From positions 1 through 51,401 of the forward strand of contig DATLXU010000051.1 in NCBI GenBank assembly GCA_035575515.1: 51,401 nucleotides of DNA, read 5' to 3'. This stretch comes from DATLXU01 sp035575515. Its GTDB lineage: Bacteria > Acidobacteriota > Blastocatellia > UBA7656. This document shows positions 1 through 8,756 of this stretch, one piece after another. Both the position numbers and the translations under genes were made by a program. Under the pieces are notes generated by a model. That model saw only the letters and a program-made list of their open reading frames with translations, was not told the origin of the DNA and searched no databases. How positions within the stretch are numbered: position 1 is the first letter of the stretch; each line of letters starts with the position of its first letter.

Positions 1-2
1 TG

Positions 3-122
3 CGCAAAGCGAAAGCGAGAAGCTATCGGGCATTGATACGAGCCATCAAGGAAGCCTTGGAAACGATCAGCGAAGCCGACATTCGCGCTTGGTTTGAATT
101 TTGCGGTTATGCCGTACATTGA
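3..122 (+). pseudogene. C-terminal remnant of an IS630-type transposase
   Basis: Frame 3 is open from the window edge to TGA at 120-122 and encodes 39 residues ending in AWFEFCGYAVH. The pattern of a helix (ALIRAIKEAL), then ISEADIRAWF, then a C-G-Y tail is the characteristic C-terminus of IS630-family DDE transposases. The rest of the gene lies left of the window, so I cannot tell whether the element is complete upstream. No terminal inverted repeat can be recognised without the other end. The next gene starts inside this fragment in another frame, which suggests that the element inserted into, or replaced, its 5' part. The assignment rests on a short but distinctive tail. Confidence 0.65.
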
Positions 123-885
123 TTTGAAATCCGACCTAAATTACGCTGAGACTCAATGGGAACTCGGCTCGCCGCTACGGGTCATCGAGCGCGGCTCGCA
201 GTACTGCGGCCATCTTAGCACAGCGATGGCGACGATTCTTGCCATCGGTTATCCGGCGAGGATAATCAACCTGCGCGACGCGGCTGACCCGCCGAACACG
301 CACGTTGTCGTCGAGGCTTTCTACAAAGGAGGATGGCATCTTTACGATCCGACTTACGGCGCGGCGTTCAAGGATAAAGATGGCCGAGTGGTCAGCTACA
401 GGGAACTGAGACTGAATCCAGATTTGATTTCCGAAGAAGCATTTTCAGCCTTTCGCCAGAAGTATCCCGAAGCATCATTGGCGTGGATGCGCGGCGTTTA
501 CAGTTCCGGTTATCATCATTACTACAGTTTGTCATTCAAGTGCTCACAGTTTTGCCATGCCTGGTGGGCCTATCCAGAGAAACTCGATTATGTTCCGTCG
601 GGCGGAAGAATCTGGCTCGCGGCTGCTGGCATCTGTCCCGGCACTCGCGTCACGTATCACATCAGGCAAGTCGGCAGCGAAACGGATGAGATAATGTTTT
701 CAACCGAAGGAGGCGGCAACTCGGTGTGCGTGCTCAATCAGGAACTTTCGCCGCCAATAAACCTGCCGCCAGGCTCTTACGAAATCTTTGTTGATTTGCA
801 AGACGGAAACATCTCGCCTTCAAGCTATGGCGCTCCCGCTACTATTACGAACTGGAAATTGAGTGTGAATCTGAAAGTGCAATAA
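94..885 (+). CDS. Transglutaminase-like domain protein, probably 5'-truncated
   Basis: The protein has a transglutaminase/protease core with a recognisable Cys-His-Asp triad: C38 in QYCGHLS, H70 in NTHVVV and D85 in LYDPTYG. Residues after about 160 look like a beta-sandwich accessory domain. The start is doubtful. The frame opens with TTG at 94, with ATG at 109 as an alternative; neither has a Shine-Dalgarno sequence and both lie inside the IS630 remnant. Only 37 residues precede the catalytic Cys, and there is no signal peptide, whereas such proteins usually carry a longer N-terminal region. I infer that the insertion removed the original 5' end and promoter. Family members act as peptidases, amidases or cross-linking enzymes; the substrate here is unknown. 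It may be a pseudogene. Confidence 0.6.
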   Translation: MNFAVMPYIDLKSDLNYAETQWELGSPLRVIERGSQYCGHLSTAMATILAIGYPARIINLRDAADPPNTHVVVEAFYKGGWHLYDPTYGAAFKDKDGRVVSYRELRLNPDLISEEAFSAFRQKYPEASLAWMRGVYSSGYHHYYSLSFKCSQFCHAWWAYPEKLDYVPSGGRIWLAAAGICPGTRVTYHIRQVGSETDEIMFSTEGGGNSVCVLNQELSPPINLPPGSYEIFVDLQDGNISPSSYGAPATITNWKLSVNLKVQ

Positions 886-974
886 CGCACGAAGAAAAAA
901 AACCTTCGTATTTGAACCCGGCTGCTTCGTACAACCTCGTAAGCCCGTCGTAGAATCCAAAAGAATCAAGCAAA

Positions 975-2291
975 ATGATTATGATGCTTCAACGACGAAA
1001 ACCATTACTCGCGCTTTCGCTTTGTCTCGCGCTGTTGTTCACACCGCACAGCATGAAAGTGAGCGCGGCTCCCACAACCAGTCACCGTGCGCCCGCGCTC
1101 GGAACAGATATGAACTTCGCCGACTGGCCTCACGTTCTGATCGAAGGCTGGCAGGACAAACAAAAAGGCGACGAGATGGCCGCTGCATTTCACAGCGCCG
1201 GAGTCAAGACGCTGCGCTTCTTGTTCGGCGGCCTCTACAGCCCGCGCGGGCCTGAAGCTACTGCCGCAGTCAAAAAAGAAAACCATCGCACGAACGAGTA
1301 TCCATGGTTTCCGCTCGATGATTTTGTTGACTTCATTGCCCGCCACGATTTCACAACGATTGTCGGCGTAAACGTCGAAGAAGGTCCCGATGTGGCAAGC
1401 GACGCGATTCAACGCTTCATCGCGCGCGGGTTGAAATCCAGAATCGTAGCCATCGAGTTATCAAACGAGCCGTGGCTGAACGAGCGGCCATGGATGCCTG
1501 AAGAATTCGGCGCTCGCGCGGCTGACATAATCGAGCGGCTCACGCCACTGGGCATTCCGTTCGCCCTGCCGCTCACGGTTGGAAAAGAGAAGAACACACC
1601 GACCAAACTTTCCGACAGCGAATGGAAGAGGCGAATGCTTCGCGCGCTTGCGGCTCGCGTTGATTTGAAAAATCGCTCGGATATTTACGGCGTGCTGCAC
1701 CTGTACGCGCGCGGGATGCGCGCCGAAAGTGTGAAGTTTTTCAACCGCGAGGTGAAGCCGATTGCTCCGCAGATGCGCTATCTCGTGACCGAGTTCAACA
1801 TTCGCTTGAATCTTGAAGGCAACCCGCACCTGACGAACGAGTACGGGATGGAGTTCGCGCGCAAGCTCGCCGGAGTGATGGCCGAGCCTGACATAGTTGC
1901 CATGTACACGCATTCGGTTCCGTATCATTCGATACTCTACTGGTCAAATGGGCGGCGGCTTGCAACCGTCATCAGCCAGCGCGACGAGAAGCTGACCGAC
2001 ACATCGCGCGGCTGGCACCTGACGCCTGCGGGTCGAGTCTATTCGCTCTATTCGCGGCTCGCGTGGAACGGCGAAGTGATCGAGTTTCGCGGCGGCGACA
2101 AACAAAGTTACTGGGCCGTGAAGTCAGATGATGGCCGCACGGTTGTGACGCTTCTCAATGACAGCAACAAAACGGCAAAGAAGAAAGTGAGCATCACTGG
2201 AACTGAATTGAACCTCACCGCGCCGCCTCGCTCAATCGTCTGCTTCGATGCAAAGGGTGAAGAGATTGAGCGGCTGACTCTGCCATACTGA
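975..2291 (+). CDS. Secreted glycoside hydrolase-like protein (clan GH-A fold)
   Basis: This 438-residue protein begins with basic residues and a hydrophobic stretch (about 8-32) ending near VSAAP, a probable signal peptide, so it is likely exported. The body has the layout of a (beta/alpha)8 glycosidase. An acid/base motif ELSNEPW places N164 and E165 at the end of strand 4, and a nucleophile-like E273 lies in YLVTEFN near strand 7, the spacing typical of clan GH-A. The last 80 residues look like a beta-sandwich domain. The exact GH family and the sugar cannot be named from sequence alone. It is monocistronic: no close same-strand neighbour shares an overlap, and no strong Shine-Dalgarno precedes the cluster of ATGs at 975, 981 and 984, so the start is approximate. 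Confidence 0.6.
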   Translation: MIMMLQRRKPLLALSLCLALLFTPHSMKVSAAPTTSHRAPALGTDMNFADWPHVLIEGWQDKQKGDEMAAAFHSAGVKTLRFLFGGLYSPRGPEATAAVKKENHRTNEYPWFPLDDFVDFIARHDFTTIVGVNVEEGPDVASDAIQRFIARGLKSRIVAIELSNEPWLNERPWMPEEFGARAADIIERLTPLGIPFALPLTVGKEKNTPTKLSDSEWKRRMLRALAARVDLKNRSDIYGVLHLYARGMRAESVKFFNREVKPIAPQMRYLVTEFNIRLNLEGNPHLTNEYGMEFARKLAGVMAEPDIVAMYTHSVPYHSILYWSNGRRLATVISQRDEKLTDTSRGWHLTPAGRVYSLYSRLAWNGEVIEFRGGDKQSYWAVKSDDGRTVVTLLNDSNKTAKKKVSITGTELNLTAPPRSIVCFDAKGEEIERLTLPY

Positions 2292-2293
2292 AA

Positions 2294-2386
2294 CAGTAAG
2301 CAGTAGGCAGTTAGTTGATAGAGTTTCGATTGCTAAGAGTACTCGAAAAGCGCAACAGCATTCGCCATTGATAAAACTGCCTACTG
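2294..2386. repeat. Inverted heptanucleotide array (CAGTAGG type)
   Basis: Three consecutive 7-nt units (CAGTAAG, CAGTAGG, CAGTTAG) start 3 nt after the hydrolase stop. About 58 bp further on the complementary units (AAAACTG, CCTACTG) appear in inverted order, giving a perfect 12-bp pair, 2301-2312 with 2375-2386. The transcript could fold into a hairpin. The rest of the 266-bp gap up to the next start holds nothing else that I recognise. Confidence 0.7.
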
Positions 2387-2557
2387 TTTTCTCTTGTCAC
2401 CGCGACGAACTCTCTGCAACAATAACTGTGAGGCCGCTTGAAAACATCAGCGCCTAGCATAAGGCCCCGTGCACGGCCTCAGGTCGCAAAATCGAAAACA
2501 GGCCGTAGCTGAAGGGGCTGCGCGCTTCGGATTTTTGATCCCCAACAGTTGAACCGG

Positions 2558-5500
2558 ATGGCCGAATCCATTGCAGTAAGAAGCGCAGACCGGCGAAGTG
2601 CAAACTGGGTAATATTGCTCTGCTTCTTTGCCTCAGGCATGAGCGGGCTTGTTTATCAGGTAGTGTGGCTGCGCGAGCTTGTCCTCGTCTTCGGCGCAAC
2701 AACCTTCGCAGTAAGCACAGTGCTGACGGCATTCATGGGCGGGCTTGCGCTCGGAAGCTTTTACTTTGGTCGCCGCTCGGAAACAGTCACGCAGCCGCTC
2801 AGGCTCTACGGGCTGCTCGAAGTCGGGATAGGCATTTACGGACTTGCGGTTCCTCTCATCTTCGCGGTTCTTCCAAATGTTTATCATCCGCTATGGCAAT
2901 GGCTCGAACTTTCATTCTTCGCGCTGAGCCTCGTTCGATTCATCTTCGCCGCGCTCGTTTTGATAATACCCACCGCATTGATGGGCGCGACGCTGCCTGT
3001 ACTTTCGAGCTACTACGCGCGCGACGCAAAGCGAATTGGTTTACGAGTGGGCTTGCTCTATTCGCTCAACACATTCGGCGCAGTGTTGGGCGCGGCGGCA
3101 ACAGGATTCATATTGATTCCGAGCTTAGGGATGCGCGCAACGACAGCCGTCGCCGCTGCGATTAACCTGATGCTCGGCGCGGTCGCGCTTTCAGTCGCGC
3201 GCCGCCACGCTGCATTGATTAATCAGAGAATTGTTGCCGCCGATGAAGGCCGCGCTGTTTTGACAAATGGTGAGACGGCGAATGGCTCGGCGAAAGAGAG
3301 AAGAAATTTCCGCGCGTGGCTCTTTGTTTTATTGAGGATCTTCCGCTCTGCGCAGATTCAAAACGAGCAAGACGCTCCTGCTTTGCAACAAAATGATGCT
3401 GCGCCGGAACATTTCTCAACCTCATCTGCAAAACGATCCGCCGCTAAGACTTCGCGACGCGCTGACATCATAATCGTGCTTGCTGGATTCGCCATGAGCG
3501 GGTTCATCGCGCTCTCTTACGAAGTTATTTGGAGCCGCGTGCTCGCGCTGATCATCGGCTCGTCGGTCTATGCGTTCAGCATAATGCTGACGACTTTTCT
3601 CGTAGGGCTTGCCGCAGGCGCAAGCGTCGCCTCGCGCTTTGTTGATAGAACGCGAAAGCCTGTAACGGTCTTCGGCCTTATCGAAATCGGCGTGGGCCTG
3701 ACGTCGCTCATCGGCGCGTATCTGTTCAATGACCTGCCATACATCTTCGTGCAGATTTACCGCTGGGTCGGCAGCACATCGTTTGAGTTATTGTTGTTCA
3801 CGCGATTCCTCGTTGCATCGCTTGTGATGATTGTGCCGACGCTTTTGTTGGGCGCGCTCTTTCCGCTCGTCGTGAGAATTATTTCAAGCGAGCGCGGGCG
3901 CGCGAGCGGGCGCACCGTAGGCGACGCCTACGCCGCCAACACACTTGGCGCAATCGCAGGCTCGTTCGCAAGCGGCTTCATACTGATTCCTGCGCTTGGA
4001 CTTCTGGGCAGCTTGAGATTGTGCGCGGCATTAAACTTCGTAGTCGCTGCCGCGCTCTTTTTCGCATCGCGACGAAGCATAGAGCAACCACAGAGGCACA
4101 GGGTCACGGAAAAGAAGGCTAAGGCTCGCCGCGTCGTCGCGCCGCCGCGTCGCCGCATCGCCGCTTTAACGGGCATCGCCGCATCAGTCACGCTCATCAT
4201 CGTAACAGCTTTGTTCGAGCCGCCGTGGGATTCCGAAGTGATGTCGAGCGCGGTCTATCGCTACGCGCCTTCGATGAGCAATCTCAGCAAGCAGGAGCTA
4301 TTCAATTTTCTCAAGAGCGGTCAGGGCGAAACCATCTTCTATAAAGAAGGCATCACGGCAACCGTCGCCGTTCAACATCAGGGCAATGGCCGCGTGCTAA
4401 AAGTCAACGGCAAGCCCGAAGCATCAACCGCAGGCGATATGCCCACGCAGATTCTAATCGGCAGCCTGCCTCTGCTTGTTCGCGAAAAGACCGATGATAT
4501 TTTGCTGATAGGACTGGGCAGCGGCGTGACGCTCGGTTCGGTCGAGCAGTTCCCTTCGCGCAGCATCACCTGCGTCGAACTCGAGCCTGCTGTCGTCGAA
4601 GCGACTCATCATTTTGAAGACGTGAATCACCGCCCGCTCGAAGACCCGCGACTCAAGCTCGTTTCAAATGACGGGCGCAATTTCATCTACACGACCAATG
4701 AGAAATTTGACGTGATAGTTTCTGAGCCGTCGAACCCGTGGCTCACGGGCGCAGCGAGCCTTTTCACGCTTGAATACTTCAAGCGCGGCGCGGCTGCGCT
4801 CAAAGATGACGGCATATTCAGCCAGTGGCTTCAAATCTATGAGATGTCGCCCGACGACGTGCGCTCGCTGATTGCGACGTTTCGCGCCGCGTTCCCGTGC
4901 GTCTATCTGTTTCGCGGAGCCGAAGGCGATTTGATGCTGCTCGGCAGCAAGCGCGAGCGGCGATTAGACCTTTCCATCATCAAATCACATTTCGATGATC
5001 CGAAGATCGCGGCTGACCTCAGGCGCATCAACACGACTTCGGCGGCGGACATAATTTCGCGTTTTTATTTCGGCCCGAACGAAGCGACCGCGTTCGCAGA
5101 CAGCGCGCCGCTTAACACGGATGACAACGCGCTTATTGAGTTCAACGCGCCGCGCCACGTTGGGACAGCCGAAGAGACTATCGAAGGCAATCGCAAGCAA
5201 CTGCTTGCTTACGCGGCGTCGCCGCTTCCGTATCTCGATGGCGTTGCGTCTTACGCGTCGCTTCTGCCGCAGAGTTTGTACAAACCGACCGCGCGGGGCG
5301 AGGCCGATTTGCTTGTCGAAGCTGCTATGGGCGCAGTCAAACGCGAAGACCGCGACCGCGCGCACCAGTTAATAAGCTACTCGCTCGATCTGGCCGAGAC
5401 AGCGCAGGCTCACAGCATGCTTGGCGAATTGGATTTCGCTCGCGGCGACGAAGCAGCGGCGATTGAAGAATGGAAGGCGGCGCTTGCGCTCGACCCGGAT

Positions 5501-6058
5501 CATTTCTTCACGCTGATCAATCTCGGCAAATTGTATCTTACGAAGCAGGACATCGCGCAGGCCGTGCCTTATCTGAACCGAGCTATCGAGATTCAGCCCG
5601 AAAGCGCGCGAGCGCATCATCTTCGCGGGCTTGCCTATCAGGCGGCGGACGATCACCTTCGCGCCGCGCTCGAATATCGCAAGGCGCTTCCCGATAGAGC
5701 CTATACTGACAGCATTCCGAGTTTTTACCTGAATTTCGGAACCGCGCTGATGCAGGTTGGTTATTACGAAGAAGCGCAGCAGATGCTTGAGCGGTATGTC
5801 GAGCTTGCGCCGAATGATTTCGACGGGCATTACCTGCTCGGCGCGGTTTATGAGACGCTGGCCGAACGAACGCTCAATGATGATTTATCGCGCCGCGCGG
5901 TTGAAGAGTTGAAACGCGCGCTTGCGATGAAGCCGAATCACGCGCAGACGCATAATCTTGCGCGGGCGCATAATTTTCTGGGCAAGGCGTATCGTCGACT
6001 TGGAATGGAAGAGATGGCTGAGGCTGAATTTGAAATAGCCGACCGCCTCACGCCCTGA
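2558..6058 (+). CDS. Membrane/spermidine-synthase-like/TPR fusion protein
   Basis: This very long protein (1,166 residues from ATG 2558; TTG 2549 is possible) joins three modules. Two copies of a six-helix membrane block (about residues 15-215 and 300-505) each begin with a similar GFA/FASGMSG...Y-E/Q-V-W segment. A Rossmann methyltransferase-like domain of the spermidine-synthase superfamily follows (about 545-880), with the nucleotide-binding strand ILLIGLGSGVTLG and the SEPSNPWLTG motif. Tetratricopeptide repeats occupy about 915-1165. Proteins of this 'fused MFS/spermidine synthase' type are common, but their reaction is not established. The usual acidic D-x-x-D/P catalytic loop of true SpeE reads SEPSNPW, so polyamine synthesis should not be assumed. 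The linker near nt 4086-4115 is basic and carries a fragment of the CACAGAGGCAC repeat found again in apbE. Confidence 0.8.
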   Translation: MAESIAVRSADRRSANWVILLCFFASGMSGLVYQVVWLRELVLVFGATTFAVSTVLTAFMGGLALGSFYFGRRSETVTQPLRLYGLLEVGIGIYGLAVPLIFAVLPNVYHPLWQWLELSFFALSLVRFIFAALVLIIPTALMGATLPVLSSYYARDAKRIGLRVGLLYSLNTFGAVLGAAATGFILIPSLGMRATTAVAAAINLMLGAVALSVARRHAALINQRIVAADEGRAVLTNGETANGSAKERRNFRAWLFVLLRIFRSAQIQNEQDAPALQQNDAAPEHFSTSSAKRSAAKTSRRADIIIVLAGFAMSGFIALSYEVIWSRVLALIIGSSVYAFSIMLTTFLVGLAAGASVASRFVDRTRKPVTVFGLIEIGVGLTSLIGAYLFNDLPYIFVQIYRWVGSTSFELLLFTRFLVASLVMIVPTLLLGALFPLVVRIISSERGRASGRTVGDAYAANTLGAIAGSFASGFILIPALGLLGSLRLCAALNFVVAAALFFASRRSIEQPQRHRVTEKKAKARRVVAPPRRRIAALTGIAASVTLIIVTALFEPPWDSEVMSSAVYRYAPSMSNLSKQELFNFLKSGQGETIFYKEGITATVAVQHQGNGRVLKVNGKPEASTAGDMPTQILIGSLPLLVREKTDDILLIGLGSGVTLGSVEQFPSRSITCVELEPAVVEATHHFEDVNHRPLEDPRLKLVSNDGRNFIYTTNEKFDVIVSEPSNPWLTGAASLFTLEYFKRGAAALKDDGIFSQWLQIYEMSPDDVRSLIATFRAAFPCVYLFRGAEGDLMLLGSKRERRLDLSIIKSHFDDPKIAADLRRINTTSAADIISRFYFGPNEATAFADSAPLNTDDNALIEFNAPRHVGTAEETIEGNRKQLLAYAASPLPYLDGVASYASLLPQSLYKPTARGEADLLVEAAMGAVKREDRDRAHQLISYSLDLAETAQAHSMLGELDFARGDEAAAIEEWKAALALDPDHFFTLINLGKLYLTKQDIAQAVPYLNRAIEIQPESARAHHLRGLAYQAADDHLRAALEYRKALPDRAYTDSIPSFYLNFGTALMQVGYYEEAQQMLERYVELAPNDFDGHYLLGAVYETLAERTLNDDLSRRAVEELKRALAMKPNHAQTHNLARAHNFLGKAYRRLGMEEMAEAEFEIADRLTP

Positions 6059-6189
6059 GAATTTCAAATGCTTGGGTCTTGAGTTTTGAAGTAGCTGAGA
6101 TTCGAGATTGCGCAAAAGCCGCCATGCTTGCGCGGGCAGTTCTAAACGGGTTAATATAGTTGAGGCTTAAATCCTCTAAGGAGTATCCG

Positions 6190-7503
6190 ATGCGGTTCAA
6201 AACCAAAATAGCCATCGTTGTCTTTTCGACAATAATTGCATTCTACGCCATCGTCGGCAGCCTTAGTCACGGCGGCGTGCGCGGCCAGTACGGCCAGTTG
6301 CAGATTTTCGATGAAGTGCTCAGCCACATCAATCGCGATTACGTTGAGCAGCCCGATCTTGAGAAGGTCAGAATCGGCAGCCTGCGCGGGCTTGCCGAAG
6401 GGCTTGATCCGTACAGCGCCTATCTCACTGCTGAGCAGGTCAAGCAGTACGATCCGAAAGCCAATCGCGCCGAAACGGGACTGATAGTGTCGAAGGTCAG
6501 CGGCTACGCCTACGTCGTCGCGGTGCTTAAGGGATCGCCCGCCGAAGCGGCAGGAATTCGCGCCGGGGATTTCATCGAATACGTCGGCAAGGTCCCGTCG
6601 CGCGACCTGAGCCTGTACGACACGGAGCAACTTCTCAACGGAGACGCGGGCACCGAAGTCGAGCTTCGCTTCCTTCATCAAGGCCAGTCGCACAGGGTCA
6701 AAATCGCTCGCGCAAAGATCGCGCAGCCTGCGATTGAATCGCGACTTGAAGAGCCGGGCATCGGATACATAAAGATCACGAGCCTCACCGAAGGCAAAGC
6801 CTTAGAAGTTAAAGCAGCGTTGAATGATTTGACTTCGAAAGGCGCGCAGAAGATCGTTTTGGACCTTCGCGGCGCGGCCAACGGCAAGTTGCAGGAGGGC
6901 GTGACGATTGCAAATTATTTTGTCGGCACGGGCACGCTCGCAAGAGTCCTCGGCAAAGGTGAAAAAGAGGCTCAGAAGTTCGACGCCGACCCGAACAAAG
7001 TCATCTTCACTGGGCCGCTCGCGGTTGTGATTGACCGCAGCACCGCCGGTCCTGCTGAAGTGATAGCCGCAGCCGTGCGCGACCAGAAGCGCGGCGAGCT
7101 CGTCGGCGAAAAGACGTTCGGCGCAGGCTCCGAGCAGCAGTTGTTTTCGCTCTCTGACGGCGGCGCGCTGCTGCTGACGACGGCGAAGTACGCGCCCGGC
7201 ACAGGCAAGGCTTTTATGGAAGAGTCCGTCAATCCGACGGTCAAAGTTGAGCGCCCGGCTGAAGCGGAAGCAGTTTTGCCGGATACCGACGAAGATGAAG
7301 ACGAGGACAAGCCCGAACAGCAGGCTCAACCCGCAGTGCCGCCCAAACCTGCGCAGCCTGTTGAAGACGTTCAGTTGAAGAAGGCTTTAGAAATTGTGCG
7401 CCAGGCAACGACTACGAAAGGCGCAGCGGTTCAAAAGCGCGCTGCAAATTTCAACGCTCCGATTCTTGATATTCCTTACAGCGCAGCGCGCGTGGCTGCT
7501 TAA
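6190..7503 (+). CDS. S41-family C-terminal processing protease with PDZ domain
   Basis: This is a 437-residue envelope serine protease. An N-terminal uncleaved signal or anchor helix (residues 4-24) is followed by an S41 N-domain with GLDPYSAYLT, a PDZ domain (about 90-175) and the catalytic core. The Ser-Lys dyad is visible as S284 in DRSTAGPAE and K308 in VGEKTFGAG. A low-complexity acidic DEDEDED stretch and a Pro/Gln-rich linker precede the C-terminus. ATG 6190 was chosen because AAGGAG lies at 6178-6183; an upstream TTG at 6160 is less likely. Family members trim proteins at their C-termini in the periplasm; the substrate is unknown. It is transcribed alone, 131 bp after the fusion gene, and ends at a terminator. 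Confidence 0.88.
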   Translation: MRFKTKIAIVVFSTIIAFYAIVGSLSHGGVRGQYGQLQIFDEVLSHINRDYVEQPDLEKVRIGSLRGLAEGLDPYSAYLTAEQVKQYDPKANRAETGLIVSKVSGYAYVVAVLKGSPAEAAGIRAGDFIEYVGKVPSRDLSLYDTEQLLNGDAGTEVELRFLHQGQSHRVKIARAKIAQPAIESRLEEPGIGYIKITSLTEGKALEVKAALNDLTSKGAQKIVLDLRGAANGKLQEGVTIANYFVGTGTLARVLGKGEKEAQKFDADPNKVIFTGPLAVVIDRSTAGPAEVIAAAVRDQKRGELVGEKTFGAGSEQQLFSLSDGGALLLTTAKYAPGTGKAFMEESVNPTVKVERPAEAEAVLPDTDEDEDEDKPEQQAQPAVPPKPAQPVEDVQLKKALEIVRQATTTKGAAVQKRAANFNAPILDIPYSAARVAA

Positions 7504-7533
7504 TCGAGCAGCGACAACTGGATAAAAAATAAG

Positions 7534-7560
7534 AGCCGCTCGTTCGGAGCGGCTTTTATT
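7534..7560. terminator. Rho-independent terminator, probably bidirectional
   Basis: A perfect 8-bp stem, AGCCGCTC (7534-7541) with GAGCGGCT (7547-7554), encloses a 5-nt loop. It is followed by TTTTATTTT on the plus strand and preceded by an A-rich stretch (AAAAAATAA) that would be the U-tract for minus-strand transcripts. It lies between the convergent protease and proline dehydrogenase genes and could serve both. Confidence 0.85.
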
Positions 7561-7625
7561 TTGGCGTGTGCAAATTATTTTGCTATGCGCGAAATGATAT
7601 TTCTGTGCGGCGGTGCTCGCGCAAC

Positions 7626-8540
7626 TCACCCCTTCATCATATTCTTCAAGACAAACCAGACATTCGCGGGCCGCTCCGCGAGCCGCCGCATGAAGTACGG
7701 ATACCACGAACGACCGTAAGGAACATAAACCCGCATACGGTAGCCTTCGGCGACGAGCTTTTCCTGCAAGTCGCGCCTCACGCCGTACAGCATCTGAAAT
7801 TCATACTGATCGGGTGCGACCCCCTTTTCGCGCGCGAACTGCTTGGTCGCTTCAATCATCTTCTCGTCGTGAGTAGCGATGCCGTGATAGATGCCCGACG
7901 AGAGAAGCATCTTCATGAGCTTAATGTAATTGGCGTCCGTGTCGGCTTTTTTTGGGAAGGCGACTTCGGCAGGCTCTTTGTACGCGCCTTTGCAGAGGCG
8001 AATCCGCGCGCCAATCTTCAAAAGGTCCTCGATGTCTTTTTCGCTGCGATAAAGGTATGCCTGAATGACTATGCCGACATTGACGAACTCGGCGCGCAGG
8101 CGGCGAAATATCTCAAGCGTCGCATCGGTCTTCGTCGAATCTTCCATGTCAATGCGAACGAAGTTTTGATAACGGGCTGCCGTCTCGACAATCGCGCGCG
8201 CGTTCTCGTAGCAAAGCTCCGGGCTTATATCCAGCCCCAACTGCGTAAGTTTTATGGAGACGTTAGAGTTCAGATTATTTTCGCTGATGGCGTCAAAGAT
8301 GCGCTTGTATTCGTCGACTTCGCGACGCGTCGCTTCTTCCGCCGTGATTGACTCGCCGAGATGATCGAAAGAGGCGCTGATGTTTTTCTGATTCAACTGG
8401 CGAATGGCGGCGATGGCGTCTTTAAGCTCTTCGCCTGCGACGAAGCGATGCGTCACGTTGTTGAATGATTTGAACCGAGTGAGAAAGTTCTTGAAGCGGT
8501 CGCTTTCGGAAAGGTACAGGAGAGTTGATTTCATCACCAT
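7626..8540 (-). CDS. Proline dehydrogenase (monofunctional)
   Basis: This FAD-dependent enzyme oxidises L-proline to 1-pyrroline-5-carboxylate and passes electrons to the respiratory quinone pool. The protein has 304 residues, the normal size for the stand-alone bacterial form, with the (beta/alpha)8 signatures: SIKLTQLGLD (95-104), RLCKGAYKEP (181-190), FQMLYGVR (248-255) and the substrate-binding tail YVPYGRSWYPYFMRRLAER (272-290). The P5C dehydrogenase partner domain of PutA is absent and no separate P5CDH gene lies in the window. The start is ATG 8540, with ATG 8534 equally possible. It is transcribed alone, convergent with the protease gene, from a plausible promoter at 8575-8603. There is no doubt about the family. 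Confidence 0.93.
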   Translation of the reverse strand: MVMKSTLLYLSESDRFKNFLTRFKSFNNVTHRFVAGEELKDAIAAIRQLNQKNISASFDHLGESITAEEATRREVDEYKRIFDAISENNLNSNVSIKLTQLGLDISPELCYENARAIVETAARYQNFVRIDMEDSTKTDATLEIFRRLRAEFVNVGIVIQAYLYRSEKDIEDLLKIGARIRLCKGAYKEPAEVAFPKKADTDANYIKLMKMLLSSGIYHGIATHDEKMIEATKQFAREKGVAPDQYEFQMLYGVRRDLQEKLVAEGYRMRVYVPYGRSWYPYFMRRLAERPANVWFVLKNMMKG

Positions 8541-8574
8541 CGTTTTTGTTCACCCGCCGCGTCGCGGAATTCTG

Positions 8575-8603
8575 AGCATAACTACGAACACAAATTAAAT
8601 CAA
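8575..8603 (-). promoter_or_regulatory. Putative sigma70 promoter of proline dehydrogenase
   Basis: Read on the minus strand, TTGATT (8598-8603) is followed after 17 bp by TATGCT (8575-8580), 35 bp before the start codon. Each box matches four of six consensus bases and the spacing is ideal. Confidence 0.5.
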
Positions 8604-8658
8604 ACGCAGCGCGCCTTCTCAAATCCGCGCGTTGAATCACTCTCGCTTGATAAATCTC

Positions 8659-8687
8659 TTGACACTCCCCTTCTCGTTTCGTATACT
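8659..8687 (+). promoter_or_regulatory. Near-consensus sigma70 promoter of the flavin operon
   Basis: A perfect TTGACA (8659-8664) and TATACT (8682-8687) are separated by 17 bp, about 70 bp upstream of the porin start. It is one of the strongest-looking promoters in the window and would drive the porin, FMN-binding, ApbE and membrane-protein genes as one unit. I see no clear operator palindrome overlapping it. Confidence 0.8.
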
Positions 8688-8756
8688 GCCAATTCGCTTT
8701 TTGAAAATGACTTTCATTATTGATTTCGCACCGCTTTAGGAGAGGAGAGACAGGCA

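Noticed and set aside
7566..8351. 261-residue plus-strand frame across proline dehydrogenase
   Set aside because: Exact antisense of a well-conserved enzyme; no start signal and it begins inside the terminator region.
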